Assembly (NCBI GenBank): GCA_045611765.1
Contig: JAZKXT010000011.1
Location: forward strand, 62,001 to 126,000
Direction of reading: 5' to 3'
Length of the DNA stretch: 64,000 nucleotides
DNA from: UMGS1649 sp045611765
Lineage (GTDB): Bacteria; Bacillota; Clostridia; TANB77; CAG-465
In this document: in pieces, positions 50,795-59,095 of the stretch
How the letters are laid out: every line of letters begins with the position of its first letter
How positions within the stretch are numbered: the first letter of the stretch is position 1
Made by a program: the position numbers and the translations under genes
The notes under the pieces: model-generated
Told to the model about the DNA's origin: nothing
The model's input: the letters and a program-made list of their open reading frames with translations, nothing else
Database searches by the model: none

Positions 50795-51040
50795 GTGAAA
50801 ACAGTTATAAGAATTATAACAATTTTTGCGGGAATAATACTTGGGGGATATTTAGGAGAATTAGCTTTAAATGTGCCAGCACTAAAGTTTTTAGCTGTAG
50901 GTAGCGAGCTTGGGCTTACAAGTCCGCTTGTTTTAGACTTGAATGTAATAAAATTAACACTTGCATTTACAGTTAAACTTAATATAGCAGGCATTATAGG
51001 GTTTATAGTTTCTCTATTTATAGTAAAGAAAGCGCTTTAA
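50795..51040 (+). CDS. DUF4321 small membrane protein
   Basis: 81 residues from a GTG with AAGGAGG 7 bases before. Two membrane helices (about 5-25 and 58-78) flank a loop with GSELGLTSPLVLDLNVIKLT, the DUF4321 mark. The family is found in Clostridia just upstream of maf/radC-mreB, exactly the setting here. Function unknown; a role near the elongation machinery is inferred from context only. Confidence 0.8.
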   Translation: MKTVIRIITIFAGIILGGYLGELALNVPALKFLAVGSELGLTSPLVLDLNVIKLTLAFTVKLNIAGIIGFIVSLFIVKKAL

Positions 51041-51763
51041 TTGAAAAGACTAACGATAAAACAGATACCTATAGAAGATAGACCGTATGAGAAGTTTGAA
51101 AGATTAGGCGAGTCTCATTTAACGGATGCCGAACTTTTAGCTATTATTGTTAAAGATGGCAGTAAACAGTTAAATAGTATAGATATATCTAGATTAATAT
51201 TATCTTGCCATGAAAATGGTCTCGCTGGTTTTGAATATTTAAGACAAGCTTCAAAAGAGGAGCTAATGAAAATTCCGGGAATAGGAAGAGTAAAAGCTAT
51301 TCAGTTAAAGGCTATAATGGAACTAGCTAAAAGAATAAATAACGAACTGGATAATGCTCCAAAGATAAAGATAACTTGCCCGTCAGATGTATATAAATTA
51401 TTAAAATGTGATATGGCTGACAAACAAACTGAAGAAGTTAAAGTGGTAATTTTAGATAATAAAAATTATGTAAAATCTGTCGTAACGGTAAGTAAAGGTG
51501 CTACTAATAAGAGTGCGGTATCGCCCAAAGAGGTTCTATGTGAGCCGATAAAACAATTGGCGACGAATATTGTTTTAGTACATAATCATCCGAGCGGAGA
51601 TACAACACCTAGTAGGCAGGATATAATTTTAACTAGAAAAATAAATGATTATGCAAATATGTTTGATATAACTTTATGTGACCATGTTATAATTGGTAAA
51701 AACAGTTATACTAGTATAAAGGATACGAATGGAGAAATGTTTTTAGGAGGCAAAAAAATATGA
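51041..51763 (+). CDS. radC: RadC/JAB-domain protein
   Basis: 240 residues from a TTG directly after the DUF4321 stop. N-terminal helix-hairpin-helix (EELMKIPGIGRVKAIQLKA) and the C-terminal JAB metalloprotease-like domain with LVHNHPSGDTTPSRQD. Long called a repair protein, but that role was not upheld; its function remains unclear. The mreB ATG overlaps its stop. The Clostridial maf gene often seen here is missing. Confidence 0.93.
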   Translation: MKRLTIKQIPIEDRPYEKFERLGESHLTDAELLAIIVKDGSKQLNSIDISRLILSCHENGLAGFEYLRQASKEELMKIPGIGRVKAIQLKAIMELAKRINNELDNAPKIKITCPSDVYKLLKCDMADKQTEEVKVVILDNKNYVKSVVTVSKGATNKSAVSPKEVLCEPIKQLATNIVLVHNHPSGDTTPSRQDIILTRKINDYANMFDITLCDHVIIGKNSYTSIKDTNGEMFLGGKKI

Positions 51764-52776
51764 AACTTATGGCAAAGGATATAGCAATAGATTTAGGAAC
51801 GTCAACAACGCTTGTATATGTTAAAGGCTCAGGTGTAGTGTTAAAAGAGCCTACAGTAGTAGCAATTAATGATATAACTGGCGAAGTGTTGGCTGTTGGT
51901 GCAGCAGCAAAGGAAATGCTTGGACGTACTCCGGATAATATAATTGCAGTTAAACCTTTAAAAGGAGGAGTAATTGCAAACTTCTATGGGACACGAATGA
52001 TGTTAGAAGAATTTATTTCTAAATCTGTAAAGAAAAGTGTGCTTACAAAACCTAGAGTTGTTATATGTGTTCCTTCAGGTATAACTGATGTAGAAGCAAT
52101 GGCAGTGGAACAGGTTGCATCCGACGCAGGAGCAAAAGAAGTATATATAATGGAAGAGGCTATGGCTTCTGCTATAGGCGCAGGAATAAAAGTAGATAGC
52201 CCCGAAGGTTCTATGATAGTAGATATAGGCGGCGGAACAACAGAAGTCGCTGTAATTTCTCTGGGCGGTATAGTAGCATCAAATGCAATAAGACTTGCTG
52301 GAGACAATTTGGATTATGACATCATTAAGTATATAAAAGACAAACATAATGTTATAATAGGAGAAAATATCGCCGAAGAAATTAAAAATACTATTGGAGC
52401 TGCTTTTGCATCGATGACTGAAGAAAAAATGCAGGTAAAAGGTAGAAACTTATCTACTGGCTTGCCGGATACTATTACTGTAACAACATCAGACATTGAA
52501 AAAGCAATGAGTAGAATATTAGAAGAAATAGTAAAAACTATAAATATGACCTTAGAAAAGACTCCGCCAGAGTTAGCATCAGATATTATGGAAAAAGGAA
52601 TTATCATTTGCGGTGGCGGAGCGTATATAAAAAATATAGATAGGTATATAAGCGAAAAAGTAGGAATACCTGTTCTTATTGCAAGCAACCCATTAGAATG
52701 TGTAGTAAGAGGTGCGGGTAGTGCTCTTTCAAACATAGAGATTTTGAAAAAAGCAAATAAGACGAGAAGAAGATAA
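51760..52776 (+). CDS. mreB: Rod-shape determining actin homologue MreB
   Basis: 338 residues. Start at 51760, 9 bases after AGGAGG. Polymerises with ATP beneath the membrane and guides lateral wall synthesis. Phosphate 1 loop DIAIDLGTSTTLVYVKG, phosphate 2 loop IVDIGGGTTEVAVISLGG near residue 155, adenosine motif IIICGGGAYIKN, and LAGDNLDYDII. Head of mreBCD-PBP2. Confidence 0.97.
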   Translation: MKLMAKDIAIDLGTSTTLVYVKGSGVVLKEPTVVAINDITGEVLAVGAAAKEMLGRTPDNIIAVKPLKGGVIANFYGTRMMLEEFISKSVKKSVLTKPRVVICVPSGITDVEAMAVEQVASDAGAKEVYIMEEAMASAIGAGIKVDSPEGSMIVDIGGGTTEVAVISLGGIVASNAIRLAGDNLDYDIIKYIKDKHNVIIGENIAEEIKNTIGAAFASMTEEKMQVKGRNLSTGLPDTITVTTSDIEKAMSRILEEIVKTINMTLEKTPPELASDIMEKGIIICGGGAYIKNIDRYISEKVGIPVLIASNPLECVVRGAGSALSNIEILKKANKTRRR

Positions 52777-52795
52777 GGCAAATAGGGGGGCTTAC

Positions 52796-53629
52796 ATGAA
52801 CTATGTAACAAGAAAAAAGAGAAGAAAGAATACAAAAATAAGTTTTGGTATAATTATAGCTGTTGGTATAATTATATCAATTTATTTGCTGTCTTTAATA
52901 AAAGTTCCTTTTCTGAGTTCGTTATCTTCAAAAGTAGTTTATTCTATTGATGCAACTTGGGGCTGTATATCTGGCTTTATAACACAAGGAACATCATATT
53001 TCGGCAACACTAAAAAATTAAATGAAAAAGTGGAAAGTTTAGAGAGCGAGCTTGAACAAGCAAAAATAGATTTGCAAGAAATCAACATATTAAAAAAAGA
53101 GAATGAAAATTTAAAAGAGCTATTAAACATTAATGAAAAGTATAGTCATTTTGAAAAGATATATGCCAATGTTATAACACGTTCTTATGATAACTGGAAT
53201 GAAACGTTTGTTATAGATAAAGGCAAAAAAGACGGAATAAAGGATAAACAAACAGTGATTTCGGCTGACGGACTTGTCGGCTATGTGTCAAGTGTAGAAC
53301 AAAATACTAGTACTGTAACAACGATACTGGACTTAAGCAGTGCAGTAAGTGTAGAGATATCTAACATAAACAAACTAGCATTAGTAAAAGGCGACTATTC
53401 TCTAAAAGAAGGTCAACAAGTAAAGCTTGTTAATATACCAATAGATACAGAACTTGCTGTGGGAGAGACGATATATTCTTCTGGAATAGGAGAATTATAT
53501 AAAAAAGGTATCCCTATTGGGAAAATTGATGAAATAATAAGCAAGAAAAATGACATAGATAGATATGCAATTGTAGATGTGTTTACAGATATCGAGTCTT
53601 TAGAAGTTGTTGGTGTAATTATAAATTAG
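52796..53629 (+). CDS. mreC: Rod-shape determining protein MreC
   Basis: 277 residues: basic lead, one membrane helix (about 16-36), a coiled coil (about 75-115, LNEKVESLESELEQAK), then two beta-barrel-like parts with VITRSYDNWNETFVIDKG, GLVGYVSSVEQNTSTV and VGETIYSSGIGELYKKGIPIG. It links MreB with PBP2 on the outer side. Confidence 0.95.
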   Translation: MNYVTRKKRRKNTKISFGIIIAVGIIISIYLLSLIKVPFLSSLSSKVVYSIDATWGCISGFITQGTSYFGNTKKLNEKVESLESELEQAKIDLQEINILKKENENLKELLNINEKYSHFEKIYANVITRSYDNWNETFVIDKGKKDGIKDKQTVISADGLVGYVSSVEQNTSTVTTILDLSSAVSVEISNINKLALVKGDYSLKEGQQVKLVNIPIDTELAVGETIYSSGIGELYKKGIPIGKIDEIISKKNDIDRYAIVDVFTDIESLEVVGVIIN

Positions 53630-53637
53630 GTGAATGT

Positions 53638-54141
53638 ATGGTAAAAGATATATTAAAAATATCATTAAAGGTCATAATAGTTGTCTTAGCATATTTATTG
53701 CAATTATTTGTTGTAAATAACACTCATTTTTTTGGAGTTACAGGTGACCTGTGCTTAATGGTAATTGTAATAATAACTATTGTTGAGAGAAGTCCAATGG
53801 CATATTGTTCAGCTGCTATATGTGGTATTATTTCCGATGTGTTGTTTTCACGAGTTATAGGTAAATATATGGCAATATATATAATAATCGTGGCTATCTT
53901 ACTAGAACTTAAAAAAATATATAAAGAGGATAATAAAATTGCAATAATTATTTTTAGCTCTTTGGCGGTTGCCATTTGTGAAATATTGCTATATATATTT
54001 AATTTGGTTATAACTGGAAATATGGTAAACTTGTTTGTGTTTATATTAAACATATTAAAACAAAGTGTAATAAATATATGTTTTGCATATATAATTTATT
54101 TCTTATTTAATGCATTGAGAAAAAAGGAGAGTAAATATTAA
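53638..54141 (+). CDS. mreD: Rod-shape determining protein MreD
   Basis: 167 residues with five or six membrane helices and few charged residues. It is named chiefly from its place between mreC and PBP2, its length and its hydrophobic pattern (SPMAYCSAAICGIISDVLFS is a recognisable MreD stretch). Confidence 0.88.
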   Translation: MVKDILKISLKVIIVVLAYLLQLFVVNNTHFFGVTGDLCLMVIVIITIVERSPMAYCSAAICGIISDVLFSRVIGKYMAIYIIIVAILLELKKIYKEDNKIAIIIFSSLAVAICEILLYIFNLVITGNMVNLFVFILNILKQSVINICFAYIIYFLFNALRKKESKY

Positions 54142-56232
54142 GTGAAGGGTGTAAAAGAATTTTTTAATAACAGAATATTAGTTATTAAGTTCGTACTATT
54201 TTTAGTAGGAATTCTTTTGCTTTTTCGCTTGGTAGATTTACAAATAGTAAATGGTGCGGCGTATAGAGAACAATCCGAAAAAAAGATGCTACGTGAAACA
54301 TTAATAGAGGCGCCTCGTGGAGAGATATATGATAGAAATGGCGTAGTGCTTGCAACCAGTTCGTTAGCGTATGACGTAGTGGCATATAAAGTTGGACTTA
54401 GTGATGATGTAATGAATCAAACGCTATTAAAGCTTATAAACGTTTTAGAAAAAAATAATGACGATGTATATACTTCCTTTCCAATGGATAGCTTAAAGGA
54501 AGGGTTTTATACCGAAGCGCAAAGGGAAAGTGTGCGTAAATTATATAATTTAGAAACAGGTCTAAAAGATGATGAAATTATAGAAAACATTTATATAAAG
54601 TATAGCTTAAACAGCATGGATTTTAGCGAGGATGAGAAATTTAAAGTTATGCTTTTAAGATATGAACTTGCCACTAATGTTTTCTCGTTATTTAGTTCTG
54701 TTACATTGGCAAAAGATATTTCGTACTCATCTATGGCAATTATAGAAGAACATAAGGAAGAATTCCCAGGCATAGAAATAATGGTTAACTCTAAAAGATA
54801 TTATCCATATGGTACTTTAGCATCACATTTACTTGGATATGTAAGTAGTATAAGTAGTGATGAATATAAAGAACTAAAAGACGAAGGGTACCTATATACA
54901 AGTAATATCGGTAAAATGGGCATAGAATCAACAATGGAAAGATATCTAAAGGGAGAAAATGGAATAAAAAGAACAGAGGTTGATTCTGAAGGAAAGATCG
55001 CGGGCGAATATGTATATAAAGAGGCGACATCTGGCAACAACGTTTCGCTTACAATAGACTATAGATTGCAAAGTGTTGCAGAAAACAACCTAAAGAAAGT
55101 AATTAATAACATAGCAACCGGAAAAAATGGCTATGTAAAACAAGAAGGAGCAAATGCAGGGGCAGTGATAGCTTTAGATGTAAGTAGCGGAGAAGTTTTA
55201 GCTATGGCAAGTTATCCCACGTTTGATCCAAACGATTTTGTTTCGGGAATAAAATATAGCAAATGGAAACAACTAAACAATAATGAAGCAAGACCTATGT
55301 TTAATAGAGTTATCGGCGGAACGTACTCACCGGGGTCTACGTTTAAAATGTTAAGTGCGCTAGCTGGTTTAGATAGTGGCGTTATAACCATTGATGAAAA
55401 AATTAACGGAACAGGAAAGTATTCGTATGCTAACAATCCTATGTGTTGGGTATATTCGTATTATGGAAGAACACATGGGCACATAAATGTTACACAAGCA
55501 ATAAAAGTATCTTGTAATATATTCTTTTATGAAGTTGGACGTAGAATGGGTGTGGATAATCTTGTAAAATACGCCAAAATGTTTGGCCTTGGCAGTAAAA
55601 CGGGAATAGAACTCTATGGTGAAGCGTCTGGAATAATTGCGGGTAATGATGAAAGCAAAGATTGGTATTTAGGGGATACATTATCTGCGGTGATAGGACA
55701 ATCATATAATTCATTTACGCCAGTTCAGCTTGCTAATTATATAGCTACACTCGCTAATGGCGGTACGTTAAATAAAGTGTCTGTAATAAAAGATATAACA
55801 ACAAACAATCTTGAATTTATTGATTTGAATGAAATAAAAAGTTCTTTTGAAAGCAAAACAGGATACAAGTTTGTTTCTAGAAAAATAGACTTAAATAAAG
55901 AGCATGTTAATGCTGTAGTAGAAGGAATGAAATCTGTTACTTCTGAACAAGGTGGAACGTCATATATAGTATTTAAAAATTCAAATATTGAGGTTGCAGG
56001 AAAAACAGGAACGGCGCAAGTATCACAGGGAACACCAAATGGAATTTTCGTAGGGTTTGCCCCCATAAATAATCCTCAAATTGCTGTTGTAGCCATTGTT
56101 GAACATGGTGATTCGGGCTCGGCGGTAGCTAATATAGTAAAACCGATACTAGAAGAATATTTTAATATTTCTAAAGATGGAGACAATCAACAAGAAATTT
56201 TGGACATATTAGAACCTAGTATAAAATATTAA
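54142..56232 (+). CDS. mrdA: Penicillin-binding protein 2 (elongasome transpeptidase)
   Basis: 696 residues from a GTG directly after mreD. One membrane helix (about 12-32), the PBP dimerisation domain with EAPRGEIYDRNGVVLA, then transpeptidase: SPGSTFK with the catalytic Ser near residue 397, SCN as SxN near 455, and KTGTAQ near 615. It crosslinks side-wall peptidoglycan, partnered by a RodA not in this window. A terminator ends the operon. Confidence 0.95.
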   Translation: MKGVKEFFNNRILVIKFVLFLVGILLLFRLVDLQIVNGAAYREQSEKKMLRETLIEAPRGEIYDRNGVVLATSSLAYDVVAYKVGLSDDVMNQTLLKLINVLEKNNDDVYTSFPMDSLKEGFYTEAQRESVRKLYNLETGLKDDEIIENIYIKYSLNSMDFSEDEKFKVMLLRYELATNVFSLFSSVTLAKDISYSSMAIIEEHKEEFPGIEIMVNSKRYYPYGTLASHLLGYVSSISSDEYKELKDEGYLYTSNIGKMGIESTMERYLKGENGIKRTEVDSEGKIAGEYVYKEATSGNNVSLTIDYRLQSVAENNLKKVINNIATGKNGYVKQEGANAGAVIALDVSSGEVLAMASYPTFDPNDFVSGIKYSKWKQLNNNEARPMFNRVIGGTYSPGSTFKMLSALAGLDSGVITIDEKINGTGKYSYANNPMCWVYSYYGRTHGHINVTQAIKVSCNIFFYEVGRRMGVDNLVKYAKMFGLGSKTGIELYGEASGIIAGNDESKDWYLGDTLSAVIGQSYNSFTPVQLANYIATLANGGTLNKVSVIKDITTNNLEFIDLNEIKSSFESKTGYKFVSRKIDLNKEHVNAVVEGMKSVTSEQGGTSYIVFKNSNIEVAGKTGTAQVSQGTPNGIFVGFAPINNPQIAVVAIVEHGDSGSAVANIVKPILEEYFNISKDGDNQQEILDILEPSIKY

Positions 56233-56236
56233 AGGT

Positions 56237-56294
56237 AAGTATAAAGGTGATGGTTATAAATAGTTAAAACATTACTTTTATACTTTATTTTTTT
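56237..56294 (+). terminator. Terminator after the mre operon
   Basis: Arms aagtataaa (56237-56245) and tttatactt (56277-56285), a large loop, then TATTTTTTTT. Confidence 0.5.
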
Positions 56295-56329
56295 GCGAAA
56301 GAAAAACAAAGTATTATTACAATAAATTG

Positions 56330-56358
56330 TTGACTTGTTAATTTTTATGTGATACCAT
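56330..56358 (+). promoter_or_regulatory. Promoter of the coiled-coil operon
   Basis: TTGACT (56330-56335), 17 bases, TACCAT (56353-56358). A short inverted repeat gtgcaa-aa-ttgcac (56375-56388) lies in the leader as a possible operator. The 56233-56541 gap holds only these signals and the small ORF at 56404. Confidence 0.5.
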
Positions 56359-56403
56359 TTAAGGGAATAAAGTAGTGCAAAATTGCACGTGTGGAGGAAT
56401 ATT

Positions 56404-56538
56404 ATGAAAGAAAAAGAGTTTTATGAAATGGACGAGTTACAAAATGATATAAAAGCTATTAAAGAGGATACTCAAATGCTTAAGGATTATTGCAATTTGA
56501 TGCAAAGAGTAAAAGAGCTAAAGGAAAAGAGGGGATAA
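56404..56538 (+). CDS. Small 44-residue coiled-coil protein
   Basis: Found by hand: ATG at 56404 with GGAGG (56393-56397) 6 bases before, ending at TAA 56536-56538, three bases before the next gene. The product is charged and helical (MKEKEFYEMDELQNDIK onward, many Lys/Glu with Leu/Ile/Met every 3-4 residues) with one Cys. I do not recognise it. Its own ribosome site, tight link and similar heptad character to the next protein suggest a partner of that protein. Confidence 0.65.
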   Translation: MKEKEFYEMDELQNDIKAIKEDTQMLKDYCNLMQRVKELKEKRG

Positions 56539-56541
56539 TAT

Positions 56542-58062
56542 ATGGATAAGAGAGAAATATTATTAAAATTAGAAAATAAGTATTCAGAGTTAAAAAGGGA
56601 AATGGACAGTTTAAGAGGAGAAGTTATAGACTTTGAGGAAACCCCAGAGTATCAAGAATACCTAAGCTATTCATCAGATGTAGTGAAGGAAACAATGTAT
56701 CCAAAAGAGTATGAAGTGTATAAAAAAATAGAAGGGTTACAAGTAAAAGTAGACGCTTTTAACGATGAAATTATGCGTGTTGCTACTGAAATCAACAAAG
56801 AAATAACTGAGAAAATAAATGCTTTGGAAAACAAATTAAATGTAAACAAAGAGCATTTAGAAAAACTGCAAAGTAAAATTAAAAAGCAGGAAAATCAGTT
56901 GAAAAAATTAAAAGCTACAGAAGAATATATAAATGGAGATGAAGCTGCTTTATTAAAAGTAGAAGAATTAGAAGCTCAGTTAGAGGCTAACCGTAATACA
57001 CATAAAAAATGGTCTGAGCAAATAGCAACTATAGAAAAAGATTTAGAGATTGTTAAAGAAGAAAAGCAAAAGTTAATAGACGAATATGGCATAGAAATAG
57101 AACCTGTAGTTGAACCGGTTGTGGAAGAAGCTCCAACAGAGCCAGAAAAAGTAGAAACTGAAACAGAGCCAGTTGTAGAATCGGCTCCAGCAGAAACGGA
57201 AAAGGTAGAAGTTAAAACAGAGCCTGTAGTTGAATCGGCTCCAACACATTCGGAAAAAGTAGAAACTAAAACAGAACCAGTTGTAGAATCAGTTCCAAAA
57301 GAACCAGAAAAGGTAGAAGGTAAAACAGAACCAGAAAAAGTTGGTTCAAGAAGAAGGGTAAGAACTGCGCAAAGACCAGTTGTTTCTAACGTTATTGATA
57401 CCACTCTTGTAGAAGAGCCAAAAGCGGATGAAGATACAGAAAAAGACCCTAAGGAACAATTTAAAGAACTATACAAGAGAGCTAAAGAACAAACATTAAC
57501 AGAAGATGATTTCTATAGATTGGCGGATATTATGAGGTTCTCCGAAAATTATGATACATTTGGTATTACAACAGGCTTTATATTTAATAAATCAAGAGTT
57601 ATTTTTAGAGCAATGGGTAAAGTGGCAGGTATTTACGACTTAAAAGGCAGAAATGCACAATCAGAATTAGACTCTAGATTACAAGAGGCATATGCTATAG
57701 TTAAACAAGATCCAAACACTTTAACAACAGAAGGCAAAATAAAATGGAATAGAGCGCAGAGACAAATAAAACAATGTAATCTATTAAAAGAAGCGATGGA
57801 AACTCGTAGCATTGTAACAGCAAATAGAGATAAAGCAAGATGGGGATGGCTGATGGAAGAAGCTCAACCTGCGTTGCCAGAAGAATCTGTTGTTGATGCA
57901 GATTTTGAAGAAATTACTGAGCCAAAAGTAAGCGAACCAAGCAAATCAGATATAAGTAAAGACTTAGAGGGAAAAACTAATGAAGTATTTGATGAAAAAG
58001 CTGTAGAAGCATTACCAATAACTTCTGTAGAAGAACTGGGCAAAGAAGAGAATACAAAATAG
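56542..58062 (+). CDS. Large coiled-coil protein with Glu/Pro/Val repeats, unknown function
   Basis: 506 residues, no signal peptide or membrane segment. Residues 1-185 are heptad coiled coil (KLENKYSELKREMDSLRGE, INALENKLNVNKEHLEKLQ). Residues 190-275 hold four to five imperfect repeats built on TEPVVESAP-xx-EKVE. Residues 280-430 form a folded helical part (FKELYKRAKEQTLTEDDFYR, MRFSENYDTFGITTGFIFN, RWGWLMEEAQPALPEE) and the tail is acidic. Not recognised. The layout suggests a cytoplasmic scaffold or filament. It may share an operon with fabG, 14 bases on. Confidence 0.75.
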   Translation: MDKREILLKLENKYSELKREMDSLRGEVIDFEETPEYQEYLSYSSDVVKETMYPKEYEVYKKIEGLQVKVDAFNDEIMRVATEINKEITEKINALENKLNVNKEHLEKLQSKIKKQENQLKKLKATEEYINGDEAALLKVEELEAQLEANRNTHKKWSEQIATIEKDLEIVKEEKQKLIDEYGIEIEPVVEPVVEEAPTEPEKVETETEPVVESAPAETEKVEVKTEPVVESAPTHSEKVETKTEPVVESVPKEPEKVEGKTEPEKVGSRRRVRTAQRPVVSNVIDTTLVEEPKADEDTEKDPKEQFKELYKRAKEQTLTEDDFYRLADIMRFSENYDTFGITTGFIFNKSRVIFRAMGKVAGIYDLKGRNAQSELDSRLQEAYAIVKQDPNTLTTEGKIKWNRAQRQIKQCNLLKEAMETRSIVTANRDKARWGWLMEEAQPALPEESVVDADFEEITEPKVSEPSKSDISKDLEGKTNEVFDEKAVEALPITSVEELGKEENTK

Positions 58063-58076
58063 CGGAGGAATAACAA

Positions 58077-58814
58077 ATGAAAACAGTAATAGTAACAGGT
58101 GGTTCAAGAGGCATAGGCAAGGCGATAGTATACGCCTTTGCCAATGCTGGATATAACGTTATTTTAAACTATAATCTATCTGAACAATCTGCTAAAAACA
58201 TTGTCGAGGATTTAAAAGATTGTAAAGGCATAGTAGAAATGTTTAAAGCTGATGTTTCTAGACGCGATGAAGTAGATGCTATGGTTGAATACGTAAATAA
58301 AGAATTTGGCGGAATAGATGTTGTAGTAAATAACGCAGGAATATCTCATGTGGGACTCTTTGACGAAATAACAGAAGAAGAGTTTAGAAAAGTAATGGAC
58401 GTTAATTTAATGGGTGTATTTAATGTTACTCAATCTGCTTTGAAAGAATGTATGTTATCTAAAAAAGATGGTGTAATAATAAATATATCGTCTATATGGG
58501 GAATATCTGGTGCGTCTTGCGAAGTTGCATATTCAGCATCTAAAGCGGGAGTTATAGGACTTACAAAAGGGCTTGCAAAAGAACTTGCGCCAAGCAATAT
58601 TACTGTAAACGCAATAGCACCTGGCGCCATTGCAACGGATATGATATTTAAAGAATATTCAGAACAAGAAATAAAAGATATAGAGAAAGATATACCTATG
58701 GGAAGATTAGGAACTCCTATAGAAATAGCAAATTTAGCGCTATATTTAGCATCAAATAACGCAAGATATATAACAGGACAAGTAATAAGTCCAAATGGTG
58801 GTTTGGTTATATAA
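58077..58814 (+). CDS. fabG: 3-oxoacyl-ACP reductase-like SDR (FabG)
   Basis: 245 residues. Cofactor loop TGGSRGIGKAI (6-16), NNAG near residue 87, catalytic Ser in INISSIWGISGAS, YSASK (YxxxK) and VNAIAPGAIATDM. It matches FabG in length and order and would reduce 3-oxoacyl-ACP with NADPH. No other fatty-acid genes are near, so a FabG-like role on another substrate is possible. GGAGGAA precedes the ATG. Confidence 0.88.
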   Translation: MKTVIVTGGSRGIGKAIVYAFANAGYNVILNYNLSEQSAKNIVEDLKDCKGIVEMFKADVSRRDEVDAMVEYVNKEFGGIDVVVNNAGISHVGLFDEITEEEFRKVMDVNLMGVFNVTQSALKECMLSKKDGVIINISSIWGISGASCEVAYSASKAGVIGLTKGLAKELAPSNITVNAIAPGAIATDMIFKEYSEQEIKDIEKDIPMGRLGTPIEIANLALYLASNNARYITGQVISPNGGLVI

Positions 58815-58835
58815 TAATAAAATTTAAAGAATCTG

Positions 58836-58865
58836 GGTTAATATTTCAGATATTAACCTTTTTTC
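58836..58865 (+). terminator. Terminator of fabG
   Basis: Perfect 9-base arms ggttaatat (58836-58844) and atattaacc (58850-58858), then TTTTTTC. Confidence 0.78.
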
Positions 58866-58895
58866 TTTAAAAAGCAATAAAGTTTAATTTTTTGC

Positions 58896-58924
58896 TTGAC
58901 TTTTGCACAAAATTATTGTATATT
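58896..58924 (+). promoter_or_regulatory. Promoter of tRNA-Met
   Basis: TTGACT (58896-58901), 17 bases, TATATT (58919-58924), 12 bases before the tRNA. Confidence 0.72.
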
Positions 58925-58936
58925 AATAATGTTCTT

Positions 58937-59013
58937 GGCGGCGTAGCTTAGTTGGCTAGAGCGTACGGTTCATACCCGTAAGGTCATTGGTTCGATTCCA
59001 ATCGCCGCTACCA
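58937..59013 (+). tRNA. Elongator tRNA-Met (CAT anticodon)
   Basis: 77 nt with encoded CCA. Acceptor GGCGGCG pairs with CGCCGCT (G-U at the end), anticodon stem TACGG/CCGTA with loop TTCATAC, T-arm GGTTCGATTCC. It looks like Bacillus elongator tRNA-Met rather than tRNA-fMet (no C1 mismatch) or the CAT-reading tRNA-Ile. Confidence 0.93.
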
Positions 59014-59019
59014 ACAATA

Positions 59020-59044
59020 ACCACACTTAGGTGTGGTATTTTTT
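59020..59044 (+). terminator. Terminator of tRNA-Met
   Basis: Arms accacac (59020-59026) and gtgtggt (59031-59037), loop ttag, then ATTTTTTAT. Confidence 0.75.
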
Positions 59045-59095
59045 ATAATTAATATATAAATACTAATAAAAGACTATTAAAAGGGTGGAAATATA

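Noticed and set aside
56976..57476. 166-residue minus-strand frame with repeats
   Set aside because: Antisense image of the TEPVVESAP repeats of the plus-strand coiled-coil protein.
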